Below are positions 37,201 through 49,441 of a stretch of 64,000 nt of DNA, one piece after another. Position numbers and translations under genes: made by a program. Origin of the DNA: Dioscorea cayenensis subsp. rotundata (lineage: Eukaryota > Streptophyta > Magnoliopsida > Dioscoreales > Dioscoreaceae); the NCBI RefSeq assembly GCF_009730915.1, contig NC_052477.1, positions 1,505,699 to 1,569,698 on the forward strand, given 5' to 3'. Numbering within the stretch: position 1 is the first letter of the stretch; the number at the start of each line of letters is the position of its first letter. Below the pieces are notes generated by a model. The model saw only the letters and a program-made list of their open reading frames with translations, was not told the origin of the DNA and made no database searches.

Positions 37201-40076
37201 TGAAGCTACATCAAATATCATCAAGAGGAAAAGACATGAATATGTAGATGTAAAAAAACAGCATGCCTGCACTATAACACAACGGCAAACACACGATATC
37301 AGGTATGTGTCAGAGATGAAAAAAAACTTGCTTGTACATACACACACATAAATAAAACATAAAATACAAAAAAAAAAAAACCAGAGTAATTGAAAAGTGG
37401 AATGAAACATTCATCTTAAAACAGGATTATATGCAACTTGAAGTAAAAACATGACAGAGCAAAATCACCGTTCTCAATAAGACTTCTTAAACTAAAAAAC
37501 TTTTTTAAAAAATGAGTCAGGACTAAGGACAACATTAAATGTATAACAAACATCAATAAAGTAAAAATATAGACTTAGAATTCAGAAAATACCAAGGTGC
37601 TGTATGCCACATCAGACATTTGATTCCCTAAAGTAGACAACTCCCAATCAAGGATACCGATCACTTGATCCTGTGACAAAGAAAATAAAAATTAACATGG
37701 AAATGTAAAGTTGCTGAATTAGACTACATGTTTTTCTGCAGCACATTCATCACTATTTTCAATCCAGAAAGATATCCAGGGTGCACTAAAAAAACAACAT
37801 TGCACATGGAACAAATGTCAGCGTATTTAATCACCAGGAATAAAGTGTGCAAGAATGCATAATGATATGTATGGAAAAATGCAGCAGATTAGTGAACTCA
37901 TGTGCAACACATAATTTTGGCTAAGAAAATTACAGACGCAATCTTGTCCAAGACTGGCACTTACAATATGCACAGATGATATGTATTAAAAATTATTTGG
38001 AAAAAGGGCATGGTCCAAAACAGTTAATCATGTTTTCTCATAATTGTGTCCGACATCGAATAAAAAATTCTCTAATGAGAAGCATGCTAATCAGTATGGC
38101 ACGAAAAGGCAACCAAAGTTCCAGTTATTCTTTTTGCATCAACTGGTGCAATGCAGTAACATGTTGAGCATATGCTGGTATATCATAGATAACAGAATTT
38201 TCAAAAGAATCCAGAGACAAACCTTGACAGGATGGAAGACCAAATTATCAATCCGATAATCACCATGAACAAGACCAGTGCCTGATGATCCAGAAGAGTC
38301 TCCAAGAGGGATGTTCTTCTTCAACCAGTCAGCTAACTCTAACATCTTAGGATTGCGACTGGGTTTCCCCTCACCTGTTGAGGCAAGATACTGTCTCTCC
38401 CATCTTTGTACCTAGAAAAGACATAGCAATTGATTAAACCAGGCCTCATTAATTGATTATTACATTTCCAGAAAAAATTTATACCAACTCTAATTTTGAA
38501 CTTATATGTATCAAAGGGCTAGATTATCTGTACAAAGTACATATAAAACAGGAATAATAAAAAAAAAATTTAAATAATAAACAAGATGAGCTCCACTTTG
38601 TCCAATTGCATCTAATCATGTAACAAATAGAATGTTTACCAACATTTGTTCTTCCATGCAAAGAAGTGTACTGCTTAGCACAAAAAAATAGAAAAAAATA
38701 GAACAATGAAAGAGCAGGATCCGGACTAAACAACACACCAAACATGAAACATGAGAACGACAGGGTAATCCAAATACATTCCGCTAAAAGAATAGAATTT
38801 CATGAGTCCAGCCAGGGCATACTTATAATGGTCTTTCAGAGAGATTTTTTTCCAGCTAAAAAAAGTGCACTTTTCTTAATGAACACTTGTCGAACACATC
38901 ATATTTATCGGTAACTAAAAGATTAGAAGCTAGTTTGCATGGTTTAATATCATTCTGAATTTAGTGACCCTAGAACAACTGCTTTGCATTTTGCACCGCA
39001 AGCAGCCTGCAGCATTACATCACTTTGCAAGAAAGAGCAGTGAGCACTCTACAATGAGATAATTAGATAAGAATTTCAAGTAGCTGAAAGAACAAGTAAA
39101 GGAGCCTTAAATTAGTTCAAACAGGAACCTCTGATGTTAAGAGACCTGAGCTCATTCGTTCAAGTTAGTTTCGTATCACGTTTGTTGACCTCAATAAGAT
39201 AAATGTCCCATGCCCAACATCAAGTGTTTGTAGCTCTTTTTTTATCATTACTTATCATATGTTTATTACAATTAGCGTGAAAAATTCACCTGTCTCTTGC
39301 AATAGTTGTCCCTCCTACCAAAACTTTGCAACCCAATGGAGTCAACATCAACTCTGTGCAAAGCGGCCAGAGTTTGAGCAGTTGCTTGATATACAGCCCT
39401 TCTCCTCTCAGGAGCCAGTCCCTAGTCAGTCAAAATCTTAAATCATAAAAAAGCGCATAAATTTGAATCACAGAAAAAAAAAAGGTTCTATCTTTTCAAT
39501 TTGTCCCTGTTGAAGGAGACGTGCACTGTCGACACAAACAGTTCCAAACAAAAACTTAAGAGAGAGATGTACCGGCAGCTTGTTATCCAAAAATATCCGC
39601 CCTTCCAAAAACTCCATGATGTAGAACGCCGTCCCAATAACACTAGGATCGGAACAGAGACAAAAAACCCTAGGAACAGGAACATCACTACAAGCACCTA
39701 ACGCTTTAAGAACCTGCAAAATAAGCAAATCCATAATCAAAGCTCACATCTTTCCAACCTCCAAACAATAAAAAGATAATAATTCCAAATCAATTACCAT
39801 GAACTCCCTCTCCACAGCGTGGGCAGACTCAAGAAGCACACCGGGGGGCTTCTTCCTGAGCACATACCTCTTCACCTCCGCCCCAGATTCACCGAAATAG
39901 GCTTCGAGGAGGAAGGTGGGGTTCGATTGGCCATGCCCGAACTGTAAGACAGAGAACTTCGCCAACGATTGGGGGAAGCCAGAGACATTGGCTCGCACGA
40001 AGCCTAGAAGCCTTTCCTCCTCGAATTGATGCGTTGCTTGGACTTTGGAGAGGAGATCGGAGGTGAGGATCGCCAT
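31219..40076 (-). CDS. IBR3: IBR3/ACAD10-11-like acyl-CoA dehydrogenase with kinase-like N-terminal domain
   Basis: Sixteen exons join without a frame break: 40076-39798, 39713-39573, 39421-39290, 38411-38223, 37670-37593, 37102-36986, 36871-36773, 36693-36576, 35754-35486, 35252-35058, 34443-34301, 32631-32547, 32460-32251, 32158-32006, 31617-31513 and 31410-31219; all introns are GT-AG. The product has 834 residues. Residues about 40-345 form an aminoglycoside-phosphotransferase-like domain with [10 protein letters not shown] (231-240) and ILDWE (from 253). Residues about 420-834 form an acyl-CoA dehydrogenase domain with [14 protein letters not shown] and [25 protein letters not shown] motifs. 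The C-terminus ARL is a peroxisomal targeting signal type 1. In Arabidopsis, IBR3 (about 820 residues) acts in peroxisomal conversion of indole-3-butyric acid to indole-3-acetic acid. The start at 40076 follows the leader better than an upstream in-frame TTG. Confidence 0.95.
32632..34300 (-). other. Long intron 11 of the IBR3-like gene with a less AT-rich insert
   Basis: The intron is 1669 bp. The part at about 33240-34040 is richer in G and C than other introns, lacks long T runs and has no resemblance I can name; it may be a transposon fragment. It has no long open frame. Confidence 0.4.
36060..36420. repeat. Direct duplication inside IBR3-like intron 8
   Basis: Stretches at about 36087-36215 and 36300-36425 share TCCCA.AT.AGTTAATTTGG, then GTATAAG.CCG.GTCT.TCATCCTA.CAACT.AAGCTTTTT, then GTTTGGTTTG-like words. 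The wording is that of a dispersed plant repeat. Copies are diverged. Confidence 0.75.
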
Positions 40077-40153
40077 TGGAGACGAAACCAAACTCTAGAG
40101 AGAAGAACCAAAGAGATAGAGATAAAGACGAAGAGATCGAAGAGAAGGAGAGT

Positions 40154-40240
40154 TTTAAATAGAAGTTCTAAAACCCGCGCTGGGACACGTGTCATCTTAT
40201 TATTAGATAAATTCATTGGGACCCATGAGATGACGTGGCA
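40154..40240 (-). promoter_or_regulatory. IBR3-like promoter: TATA-like box and ACGT-core motifs
   Basis: On the minus strand a TATTTAAA lies about 78 bases before the ATG (40161-40154). Upstream are a palindromic GACACGTGTC (40184-40193) and TGACGTGGCA (40231-40240). Both have ACGT cores of the G-box/ABRE type that bZIP factors bind. That points to possible abscisic-acid or stress control, by inference only. Confidence 0.5.
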
Positions 40241-41418
40241 TAAACACACTATTGATGTGGGACCCAGACAATCTAGGTTTGGTGAACAATGTGCTGTTAC
40301 ACGCGTCGCGGTTTTATTGGTTGGAGTACTGAATTCGTGTTTGCTGTTTGACATCAAATGTTGGATACAAAATTTTATCTATTTATAGTTATATATATAT
40401 ATATATATTTGGCATATATATCCATTTAAATAATGCACATCTTTAATTAATCTTTTGTGGAGACACAAATATATTTATTTATATAATCAAGACATATCTT
40501 GTCGTTTCAAACTGAAATTCTTGTATATTTATGAATGTGTTTAAGTTGTTTTTTTTTTTTTGGTTATCAGACATATTTTTAAATTTTACATAATTAATTT
40601 TCTTATTATTTATCCTTTTAAAGCTTGTATTGATTAATCTCAAAATTAAAATTAATTGGCCAAAATAAAGAACCTAACAAGGATAAACTTAATTTTCAAT
40701 TTTAAAAAATCAAATTAAAAAGCATATGTGTGTGTATTTTAAAAATTCAATGAAGAATTTTTTTTATTTGGCATTAATGTGGATTAAAAACTTAATCCTG
40801 TTCGTATTCTTCTAAACAAACATTAATGTAATAATTTTCTTTTTTTTATTATTTAAGAAGAAAAACAACATAGTTGATATGAGAAAGATCTTTTATTATG
40901 AAGGTATTAAAAATTTTGCCGCTCTTTAATATTTTTTAAGCAATGGAATATCTCATTCCAACCACTTGGAATATTCATTAAATAAAAATAAAAACAAAAA
41001 TTACAACTTGCTTTTAGGCTTCATGTACCTTTGCATGTCTTGTATCATTAATTTTCTTATTTTCCATCGATCATTCCATATACTTTGTTAAATTAATGGT
41101 TTAACTTTTAATGAATTCTAAATATAAGATTGATTTAATTAATTTAAATCCATTATTAAAATTCATTCGAAAGAATCAAAGTAGTATTCAAAATATTATA
41201 ACTTAACTGTAGTCTTAAGAGAGCATTGAATTTAATATTATCAAAGTTTTATTATCTTTTTTTTATATAATTATTTTTACCTTATTTCAATATTTTCTTC
41301 ATAATGTTAAAGTAAATAATTTGTTTATCATTTGATTTTATATTATTCGACTAGTGATTTAGTATGCACAAGAGAATCATTTTTTTTCAACTATTAAGTG
41401 AAAATATATACATTCAAC

Positions 41419-41424
<6 letters not shown>

Positions 41425-41478
<54 letters not shown>
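41425..41478. repeat. (TA)n microsatellite
   Basis: Uninterrupted TA run of about 27 units. The solo LTR begins right after it. Confidence 0.95.
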
Positions 41479-41483
<5 letters not shown>

Positions 41484-42349
41484 GGTTTCAGCCCATTTGG
41501 TGGGCTACCAACAAAGAAGAAATAATGCTTGGGCTTGGCCCAAGATAAAAATGAAAAAGAAAAAAAAATGAAGCTATGCCAATAATGAAGAAGTGGAGGA
41601 CAACAAGATAATTTTCACAGGCTAAATTCTTTCATTCTTTTGTGAATGAGAATGAGTCATTCTTGGTGAAGGGGGGCTATGTGCAACATGTGTGAGAGAG
41701 AGAGGGGAAGCTACCACCAAGAAACCAAGAGAGGAGAAAGGGAAGAGAGGGAGCTAGGGCAAGGAGATCGGACGACCAAACATCGCCGGATCTCACTCAA
41801 ACTCCGGGAGGAGATTCCTTGCAAGAAGCTCAACCTATTGATTAGGTTTGATATTGATTAGGTTTGATCCTTCCTTCACCTCTACTTGTTGTTTGTTATC
41901 CATCCTTGTTGATGATAATGGTGGTAATGTCATACAAATTCTTTCTTATGAATGTTGTTGCCCTCATGCATGTAAACCTCTAGTTAACTAGAGAGGAACC
42001 ATTGTAACCCATTGTTGACATAGTGGATGCATGTTTAAGAGGCTCTAAGGAGTCCCGTGGTTTTTCCCTCGATTCGTAGGGTTTTCCACGCTAAAATAGT
42101 GTCTTTGCATTGTTGTATGTTTGTTCATCCCATTCTAACAAGAATTGAGGGGTTTGGTAGTGTTTTATGCTTGTTTTGAAGCATTGAAGGGTTGTAGAAG
42201 ACTTGGGAAGACATTTGAAGCCTCAAGGAAGCTCTACAAGGTTTTTTGCAGCTTATGCGGGCTGCATACGGGCCGCACAAGGTCGCCAGCGAAGTTCACG
42301 GGTGTTTTGCGGCCGCATGAGACCTGCACATGAATAGTATCTGTGAACA
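41479..42349 (+). mobile_element. Probable solo LTR, 871 bp
   Basis: It begins TGTTGGGTTTCAGCCC and ends CTGTGAACA. The flanks ATATA (41474-41478 and 42350-42354) would be a 5-bp target duplication, though the left one lies in a TA repeat and is weak evidence. Inside are GA-rich leader-like sequence (41695-41750), the LTR-like GGGTTTTCCACGCTAAAA and a GCGGCCGCATGAG stretch. No gag or pol was seen. Strand is a guess from the leader-like part. Confidence 0.6.
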
Positions 42350-44498
42350 ATATACACACATCATTGGTCGGGATCAATTAACCAAACATACATAAGATCT
42401 ATACACGTTACCAGAAAAAATTTAAATTAAATAGTCTGTAAAAAAACACCAACTTATGTATCAAAGATTCATGAAATATAGCATGGATAGTAAGGATTCG
42501 ATTTGCTCAAATTGATGCTCCGGTTGTTTCATATTTGATATTCAATGGATAACACAATATTTTATGTTGTTTGTCATTTCATCCATATAAAAATTGGATA
42601 AAAAATGATAAAATTACCGTTACCGTGATATCCTTTATACTATTCTCGTGATCTATTGGTGATGATGGCCGAATAATGTCAATGTTCAATGGTTGGCGAA
42701 CAACGATAGTCAAATGATGCTGGTAGCCAGCCAATAATGGTCAACAGTGGCTAGTCATAACTGACCAACAATGATGGTCCGACGACAACAGTGGGTGGCT
42801 GGAGTAAGGACCAGTGGCTGATGGCTTGCCGATAGTGATTATTGGTCGTTTACTAACGACGATGGACAATGATCAATGAACATGGATGGTGAGAGAGGCG
42901 TCATTATAATTTTCACTTGAATTCTTGTACAATGATTATGGTGGGAAAAAATCTATAAGATTTTGTTACCCTCACCATTCTTTTGTTCATAATATAAAAA
43001 ATAGTTATGTGTTTTCCCATGCTTTTTAACATGAAACGCACCCTAAATTAAACAACAGAGTAGATAAGCATTCCCATTTTTGTACCATGCATTTTAAGAT
43101 TCGCACAATATTAACTAGATGCTTGCCAAACCTAGCTACTCATACGTCTAACTAATTAAATGAGACTCTAAGTATATGTGCAAAGAAAATCTAAACAATT
43201 AAGTGAGAAACAGAACATGTGTCTAAAAAGGCCAAAATTAACAACATTGTATAAAAATCTGAACATTTAGGTTTAAACACACAAAGGATTTAGATATACA
43301 AACACATTCAAAGAAGGAGATTACATGAAGAAGGAAAAAAAAAAAAGTAAGAACAAAAACATCTACAACAACAACAGTAATAGCATATATATATATATAT
43401 ATATATATATAAGAATAATATTAATAAAAAAATTATATATAATTGGATCGCTTGCCTTTGAATGAGAGGTTCATGGATCAATTTGTTTTCACAACAATTA
43501 AGGTGAGTGGTTTACCTACTCTATTAAATATAAATAAATAAATAAATAAATAAGTATATAGAAAGAAAAAAAAAATCAAAAGATATTTAAAACCCCTTGT
43601 AGTTGAAATTACAAGATTTCTTGAAAGAAGTTGTTTGGTTAGGTGGATTTTAAAAAGTCGTCTGAATTGCAAATACTCTTTCATTGGATTTTGGTAGATT
43701 TGGAACTACACCCAAATTAGATGTAGTTCCAAATCCAGTATTTGGAATTTTAATTTAAATTATTTTTTAAAAAACTAGAATATAGTTAGAATTTAAACAA
43801 ATAAAATTATATAATTAATTTATTAATTAATTTGACAAATGATTTTTTGGTTATATATTAATTTAATACACATGTAATTGTTTATTTTATAATTAATAAA
43901 ATATAATTGGGAATTTTATAATCAATAAAACTAATGATCACCAAAATGGGCTATAATTATATTAATATGTTAATTATATTAATTAATTATATTTTATTAT
44001 AATAAATTAAGTATAAATTAATGATATTAAATACTCATAATATTAATTACACTATAATTATATTTATAAAATATTAAAAAATAAATAATTATAGTGTAAT
44101 TAATATTAGTAATATAGTATATAATTGATATATTATATTATATTAATTATTTTAATAAATAACTAATATATTCTATTTTATTATAATAAATTAAGTAAAT
44201 ATTAATTATATGAATTACTCATAATATTTGAAATTTGAATTCATATTTACACCAAATATAAAATTTTGTGATCCAACATTATAAATACATCCGACCAACC
44301 CTGGATTTGACTCTCCTGAATTTTCAAATATAAAAATTTGTAAATATAGGTCCACTTCATTTTCAACTATATCCAACCAAACGCCCCTAAACTAATAAGA
44401 TGGAGTTGCAAAGCATGGTAGTTTGGGAATAAAAATTAGTGTAGAAAGTAATAATAGATAATTTTAGAAAAAAACCTCTATAAAAAGGACCTACACTT

Positions 44499-45793
44499 AG
44501 GGGCTGTTTGGTTGTCTGTAAGTGAAGTTACAGTGTAAGTAAAAATACTATATTTTAACTTACATCACAGTTATTTGATTTGTTGTAATTTGAAATGTTG
44601 TATTTGCTTTATGTTTGTTTGGTTTGATGTAAATTGAGGGGTATAATTACCATGTAAGTGAAGTGGTAAGATTACCCCTATCACATGTTGTTAACACTAG
44701 TTATTTAATATTATTTATAAATTTTTTTAATCATATACTAGGATTCAATTTTATTTTTAAAAATTATTAATTATTTTAAATCTCATTAATTAAGGTTAAT
44801 ACTAATTAAAAAAATTAATCAATTTAGTGTTAATACTAATATTAATTACTGTAACTCTCATTAATTAATTTAGGGTTAATAACTATTTTTGTAATCATTT
44901 TATTACACATACTACAAAATTTGATTAAATAAACATATAATATGTTAGATTAAATAAGCATTCATGGACATCATCAGCTTACACAAAATCAACAATCAAT
45001 TTATTTAGAATTCTCTTTATTTTCCCTTATTTCCAATCAGTTCAAAGTCCAAAAACATCTTTAATGAATGCAAGTAATATCAAGAAAACAAACAAATTGC
45101 TCAAAATCACAACAACAAGAAATCAAATAAACAATGAATCACACTTAGTGGCAGAACACATCTCTCATTCTACATCAAAAGCAACATCATCTGATGAAAA
45201 TACACAAGGATTGCATTTCAACTAAATAACAACCAAGAACCCAAGTCTCACCATCAGTACCACAACCCTTCTTGCAGAACACTTTCCCTACCAAAATCCA
45301 ATAAAAAAAAACAAAAACTTCAAATTTTAGTCAAAAAGCTCTCATAAATCACAACAGCTTTGAGATCAGAGAAGAGGCTTCGAATGGAGAGAGAAGGCGA
45401 TGGAGGAGAAGAAGAAGAGCGCGAGAGGAAGGGGCTGCAGATCTGGAGCTTATGGCTTGGGAGAAGAAGCGGATAGAGTTGAAGTTTGGTAAGAGGAAGG
45501 TGGAGAAGATGGGATCGCAGGCGAAAGAGTCGGCGGAGGTGGCGTTGATGGAGATGATGGCGAGGTCGTGGGTGGTGGTGTTGTGGATTCTATTGATGGA
45601 GAATAGTTAGGAAAAGTTTAAGGGGTGATGATAATCTTTTGTTTTGCTGCATTTTCACTTACAGACCAAATTGGCTATAAGTCAAAATACAGCAAAACAC
45701 TATCATGATGTAAAAACTTTTACATGTAAAGTGATGTTTTACAGTCTACCAAACATATTTTTACATGTAAAACAAATTACATCACAACCCCTA
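44499..45793. mobile_element. Candidate DNA transposon carrying a gene fragment
   Basis: The left end reads TTAGGGGCTGTTTGGTTGTC; the complement of the right end reads TTAGGGGTTGTGATGTAA. Words such as GTTTGGT..CTGTAAGTGAA recur inverted near both ends (44508-44530 and about 45650-45675, 45740-45755). The flank is TA-rich and no exact duplication can be fixed. It holds no transposase. Between 45349 and 45600 it has a GC-richer block with an open frame. Confidence 0.5.
45349..45600 (-). pseudogene. Possible captured fragment of COG5 (Golgi tethering subunit)
   Basis: An open frame of about 83 codons on the minus strand ends at TGA 45351-45349. It includes CDPIFSTFLLPNFNSIRF and SQAISSRSAA, which recall the N-terminal part of plant conserved oligomeric Golgi complex subunit 5 (pattern DP-[IV]-x-S-x-FL-x-P-x-F...SS-x-S-A-A). 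There is no start codon in place and the C-terminal half does not match. Base composition is much richer in G and C than the surroundings. The match is from memory and not tested by a search. Confidence 0.4.
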
Positions 45794-46907
45794 ATTAATT
45801 TTTAGCTTATCATTTTGTTTTATGTACCATGTATTGTATTTTTCCCCTCCAAAAATCATGGATATTAATCAATTATTTAATTTTTAAAACATTATCTCAG
45901 CTTTGTTTTCATAAACAGTGACAGATAGACACCTTACATATATAGTACATTCAATAATTAAGGATTCCTTGAGCTTTATTCTTTGAGATATTGATTTCCT
46001 TAAGATTATATGTATGTATCTTTTATGTGTTATATGATTAAAAATTTCTCATCCTTCATCAATCATTTGATATATTTTGTTAAAATAATGATTTAATTTG
46101 TATTTTATTCCAAATCCAAGATCAATGCAATTAATCTAATCAGTTAATAAGACTCATTAAAAGAAAATTAAATAATTTTAAAAATATAACTCTTTGCTAT
46201 GGAAGAGCTATCACATTTAATTAACATTTTTAAAAGTTGATTCTCTTTTTCTATCTGAAAAAACATAATTATTTTTATCATAATGTTATATATATATATA
46301 TCTACATTATAAATAAATTTTTTATTATCTTGTTTAATTTATATTTATAGAGCAAAGTTAATTTCAATATTACTTATTATAATATTAAAGCAAATAATTG
46401 TTTATTCATTAATCTGGGTTTATTATATTCATTATTCAATGGGTAATTTACTATGCACAAAACAATTCTTTGTTTTTTACTAGCTATCAAATGAAAATTT
46501 GTTCAAAATTGAATAAATAGTCTAGGTTACTTCTAGGTTTTTTTTATTAACCAAACGTAAAATTCGTACTTATTAGTAAAAACATTAATTAAAATTAAAG
46601 ACTACAAATGATTTTTCCTTTTTCCCTTTTATTTTCATAAACTTCCATTTCTTTACCATACATACACACACATGCATTTAATTACATACATGATACATAC
46701 ATACATACATATTCCCTGTCACGTACAAACACACTTATATATCAAGATTCATGAACACACGTAAACATGGAATTTAGATCGATTAGCAATATTCCTATCT
46801 ATCTTGAGATTCCCACAACCTCCCCACAACCTCCCCCAACCCTAAATTATTTGCATTAGATTAGATGCTTGCTAACCCTAATTAATATGCTAACTTATCT
46901 TCACCAT

Positions 46908-46953
46908 GTTGACTCGGAGTCAACAAAAGATAGAGAAGAAAACTCTATATAAA
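46908..46953 (+). promoter_or_regulatory. W-box palindrome and TATA box of the small-protein gene
   Basis: GTTGACTCGGAGTCAAC (46908-46924) is two W-box cores (TTGACT) in inverted arrangement, 21 bases before TATATAAA (46946-46953). The ATG is at 47028. The palindrome is kept in the third copy (49442-49458, GTTGACTAGAAGTCAAC), while the copy's TATA box is lost. W-boxes are WRKY binding sites, so wound or defence control is possible by inference. Confidence 0.6.
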
Positions 46954-47027
46954 CCCATGCTTGCATCCTCAAACCAACTCACTCCAAAAACCCTAAAAAG
47001 CTCTAGACGTACCCTAATTTGCTTTGC

Positions 47028-47348
47028 ATGGCTCCTCAAGGAGATCATCTTGAGAAGGTAGCAAAAGAGGCCTTTGATATGCTTGATGAGCATTTAGGAA
47101 GGAACGGAGAAAGGCAAGTTTATTATTATACTTGTCAAACACAATACTTTCCCACTGCACCAAGGAAAGAAGTGGTGTTTGATAAGAGTGAAGCTTTAAA
47201 GAGGCAAATATTTTACCATTATAATAGCAAGCCTGTTGTAGCAAAGAAAGAAGAAGTGATTGATAGTAATGAAGCTGCCAAGATACATGGAGGGGTTCTT
47301 CTTGTTGGTTTTCCTCCTCAAAGGAAACGTAGTGGTTGGGCTTTCTAG
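47028..47348 (+). CDS. Small protein of unknown function, 106 residues
   Basis: A single-exon gene. I do not recognise the family with certainty. The product has no signal peptide or membrane segment and is basic. It starts with an amphipathic stretch (HLEKVAKEAFDMLDEHL, about 6-22). It contains two related motifs, RKEVVFDKSEALKR and KKEEVIDSNEAAKI, followed by HGG, a hydrophobic LLVGF and a basic tail ending GWAF. Support for a real gene: a TATA box and W-box palindrome at suitable distance, and a diverged paralogue 2.2 kb downstream where the second motif is retained (VIDSNEAAKKYGG). The in-frame TTG at 47019 is not used; ATG 47028 is the first ATG after the TATA box that opens the frame. 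Confidence 0.65.
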   Translation: MAPQGDHLEKVAKEAFDMLDEHLGRNGERQVYYYTCQTQYFPTAPRKEVVFDKSEALKRQIFYHYNSKPVVAKKEEVIDSNEAAKIHGGVLLVGFPPQRKRSGWAF

Positions 47349-47778
47349 ACTTAACCCTAAAACAAGGTTAAAAGCTAGTGTGGCTACTTTCTTATATATA
47401 TATGTGCTATGGGTTGTGTAGTTTTCTCTCTCTTTTCTCTCTTTGTACATCTTACTTTCTGTTTCCCTATGTTATATATATATATACACATAGTTATGTT
47501 GTTTGTAATTAAGTAGTACTTTTACAAAAGTTGTACAGATATAACTCTCTATGTACACACACACACACATATATATATATGTACTCTCTTATCACCTTAG
47601 TGAACTATCTACTTTCTTTTATGCAGTCTGGTTTGTGTACGTAGTTTTGTTGTCTCTGTGTCTCTCTTTGTGTATGTTACATGTTTTCCTATGTAGCATA
47701 TATACATATATATATATATAGTTATGTGGTTAATTAATTTGTAATTAAGTAGTTGGTTATACATAGGTTCACATATTT

Positions 47779-47834
<56 letters not shown>

Positions 47835-47916
47835 CTGTGTATATATGAAGAGAGAGTGATATATATGGACTCTTTAATTAGTTGATTTGACAGAGGTCTT
47901 TTTGGTGTTATTGTCA

Positions 47917-47953
<37 letters not shown>

Positions 47954-49400
47954 CTTGCCCACTCTTCAATATATATTTTTGAAGTAATGGATGGAATATG
48001 TTATTCCGTCTAATTGGAATATTCATAAAAAATAAAAGTAAATATCACAACTTGCTTTTAACCACGCTTTGTGTATCATGTTTTGTATTCCCACTTTTTT
48101 TTAATACAAATATTTATATATTCTTTTAGCTCCAAAAATTATGGATATTATCTTCAATTTTTTGAAACAATATTTATATTTTGCTTTCACAACCAGTGGA
48201 AGAGAGATATATAAGTTTAGTACTTCATTCAATACTTAAAGATTCCTCGGCTTTATTATTTGTTATATTTCCTTAATATTTCATGTATCTTCATCAATCA
48301 TTTGGTATATAGTTTTTTTTTAAATAATAGTTTAACAAGCCTTTAATTCAAAGATTAATTTTATTAATCTAAATATGTTAATTATAAAACTGATCAAAAG
48401 AATCAAGTATTTTTTGAACAATTATTTATATATACTTTGATGCTTTTGCAACGGGAATTATTGAATTTAATATATTGAAAAGTTTTTTTTGTTTTTTCAA
48501 GAAATATTATTATTTTTGTATTAATATTTTTTGTCTGCATTACAAATATTTTTTTATCATCTTGTTTATATTTCCAATTAAGTATATTTCAATATTACTT
48601 TTCTTAAAATTAAAGTAACTAATTTATCGATTTAGTTTTATAATATTCGATGCTTGATTTAATATGGGCAAAACTATCTTTTACCTTTTTGACCTACTAA
48701 TATTAGGTTTAGAACATCGAAAAAATCGAGTATTTTTAGAATACTTATTTTTAATATAAAGCATGCATGATGCTTCTTGCTCCTATTAGATACTTTTCAG
48801 GGAGAATTATCATATTTAATATATTGAAAAGTTTATTTTGAAATATAATTATTTTTTACATTAATGTTTTATATCTACATTACAAATATTTTTTATTATC
48901 TTGTTTATATTTCTAAATAAGTCTAGTTCAATATTATTTTTCTTAATATTAAAACATATAATTGGTTCATTAACAATTTGGTTTTATAATATTCGATGAT
49001 TAATTTAATAATTTTTGATCAATCAATATTATGTGTTTTTTTTTTGATAAAATTGGATAAATCACGTATAAATATTATATTTTTTGGGTTAACCAAACAT
49101 AAGATTCATACTCATTAGTAAAAAACAATTAAATTAAAACTCCAATATGAATTTGTTGATCAAGTGCTGCATAAGATTTTCTTTCTTTTTTGTTTTATTT
49201 GGGTTTGTCTTTTATTCCCACTCCTAAACTTCCATTTTAAATATTCCTTCCTTCTCAGTACAAACAAAAACACTTATATATCAAGACTCATGAACAGATA
49301 TTGACATCAACTTAGCAAGGAAGTTTAGACAAAAATTCCCATCTATCTTAATTAATGTTCCACAACCTCCACAATCCTAAATGAATCTGCATTTATTAGA
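47349..49400. other. 3' flank of the small gene and 5' flank of the third copy
   Basis: Up to about 47960 it is mainly (TA)n and (CA)n/(GT)n tracts (47478-47490, 47559-47580, 47701-47720, 47784-47830, 47920-47951), some probably in the 3' UTR. From 47980 the repeated-unit flank begins. Within it 48360-48680 and 48720-48980 resemble each other (AATTAT..AATTTAATATATTGAAAAGTTT, TACATTACAAATATTTTT.AT.ATCTTGTTTATATTTC), a local duplication. Confidence 0.5.
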
Positions 49401-49441
49401 TGCTTGCCAAACCCACTAACACGCCATCTTATCTTCACCAT

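Larger units (their letters stand above)
40930..43150 (+). repeat. Relic copy 1 of the small-gene unit
   Basis: The words GGAATAT..CATTCC...TTGGAATATTCATTAAA and ACAACTTGCTTTTA at 40945-41020 recur at 47990-48055 in the third copy. The stretch 41080-41420 matches 46070-46480 and 48300-48670. After the solo LTR, TTAACCAAACATA (about 42370) and TAGATGCTTGCCAAACC (about 43115) match positions just upstream of the other two copies. No coding sequence of the small protein remains. Confidence 0.55.
40388..47027. other. Repeat-rich spacer between the IBR3-like gene and the small-protein gene
   Basis: AT-rich. It holds the first, relic copy of the repeated small-gene unit (from about 40930), a solo LTR (41479-42349), a quasi-repetitive GATGG/GGTCA-rich stretch (42660-42900), (TA)n and (AAAT)n tracts (41425-41478, 43386-43412, 43530-43552), a pair of TTTGGAACTACACC-like words near 43700-43730, and a candidate DNA transposon (44499-45793). 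Confidence 0.5.
45794..47400 (+). repeat. Copy 2 of the small-gene unit (intact gene)
   Basis: The 1.2 kb before the gene match the stretch before the truncated copy: AAAAAT.ATGGATATTA (45855 and 48135), GATTCCT...CTTTATT (45963 and 48240), TTAACCAAACRTAA (46550 and 49090), and TTAGATGCTTGC (46861 and 49397). Left boundary is approximate. Confidence 0.65.

Noticed and set aside
40089..40091. Upstream in-frame TTG as start of the IBR3-like protein
   Set aside because: Plants rarely use TTG, and the ATG at 40076 opens the same frame at the expected place.
47609..47962. Minus-strand frame of 117 codons
   Set aside because: Made almost entirely of (TA)n, giving IYIY repeats.
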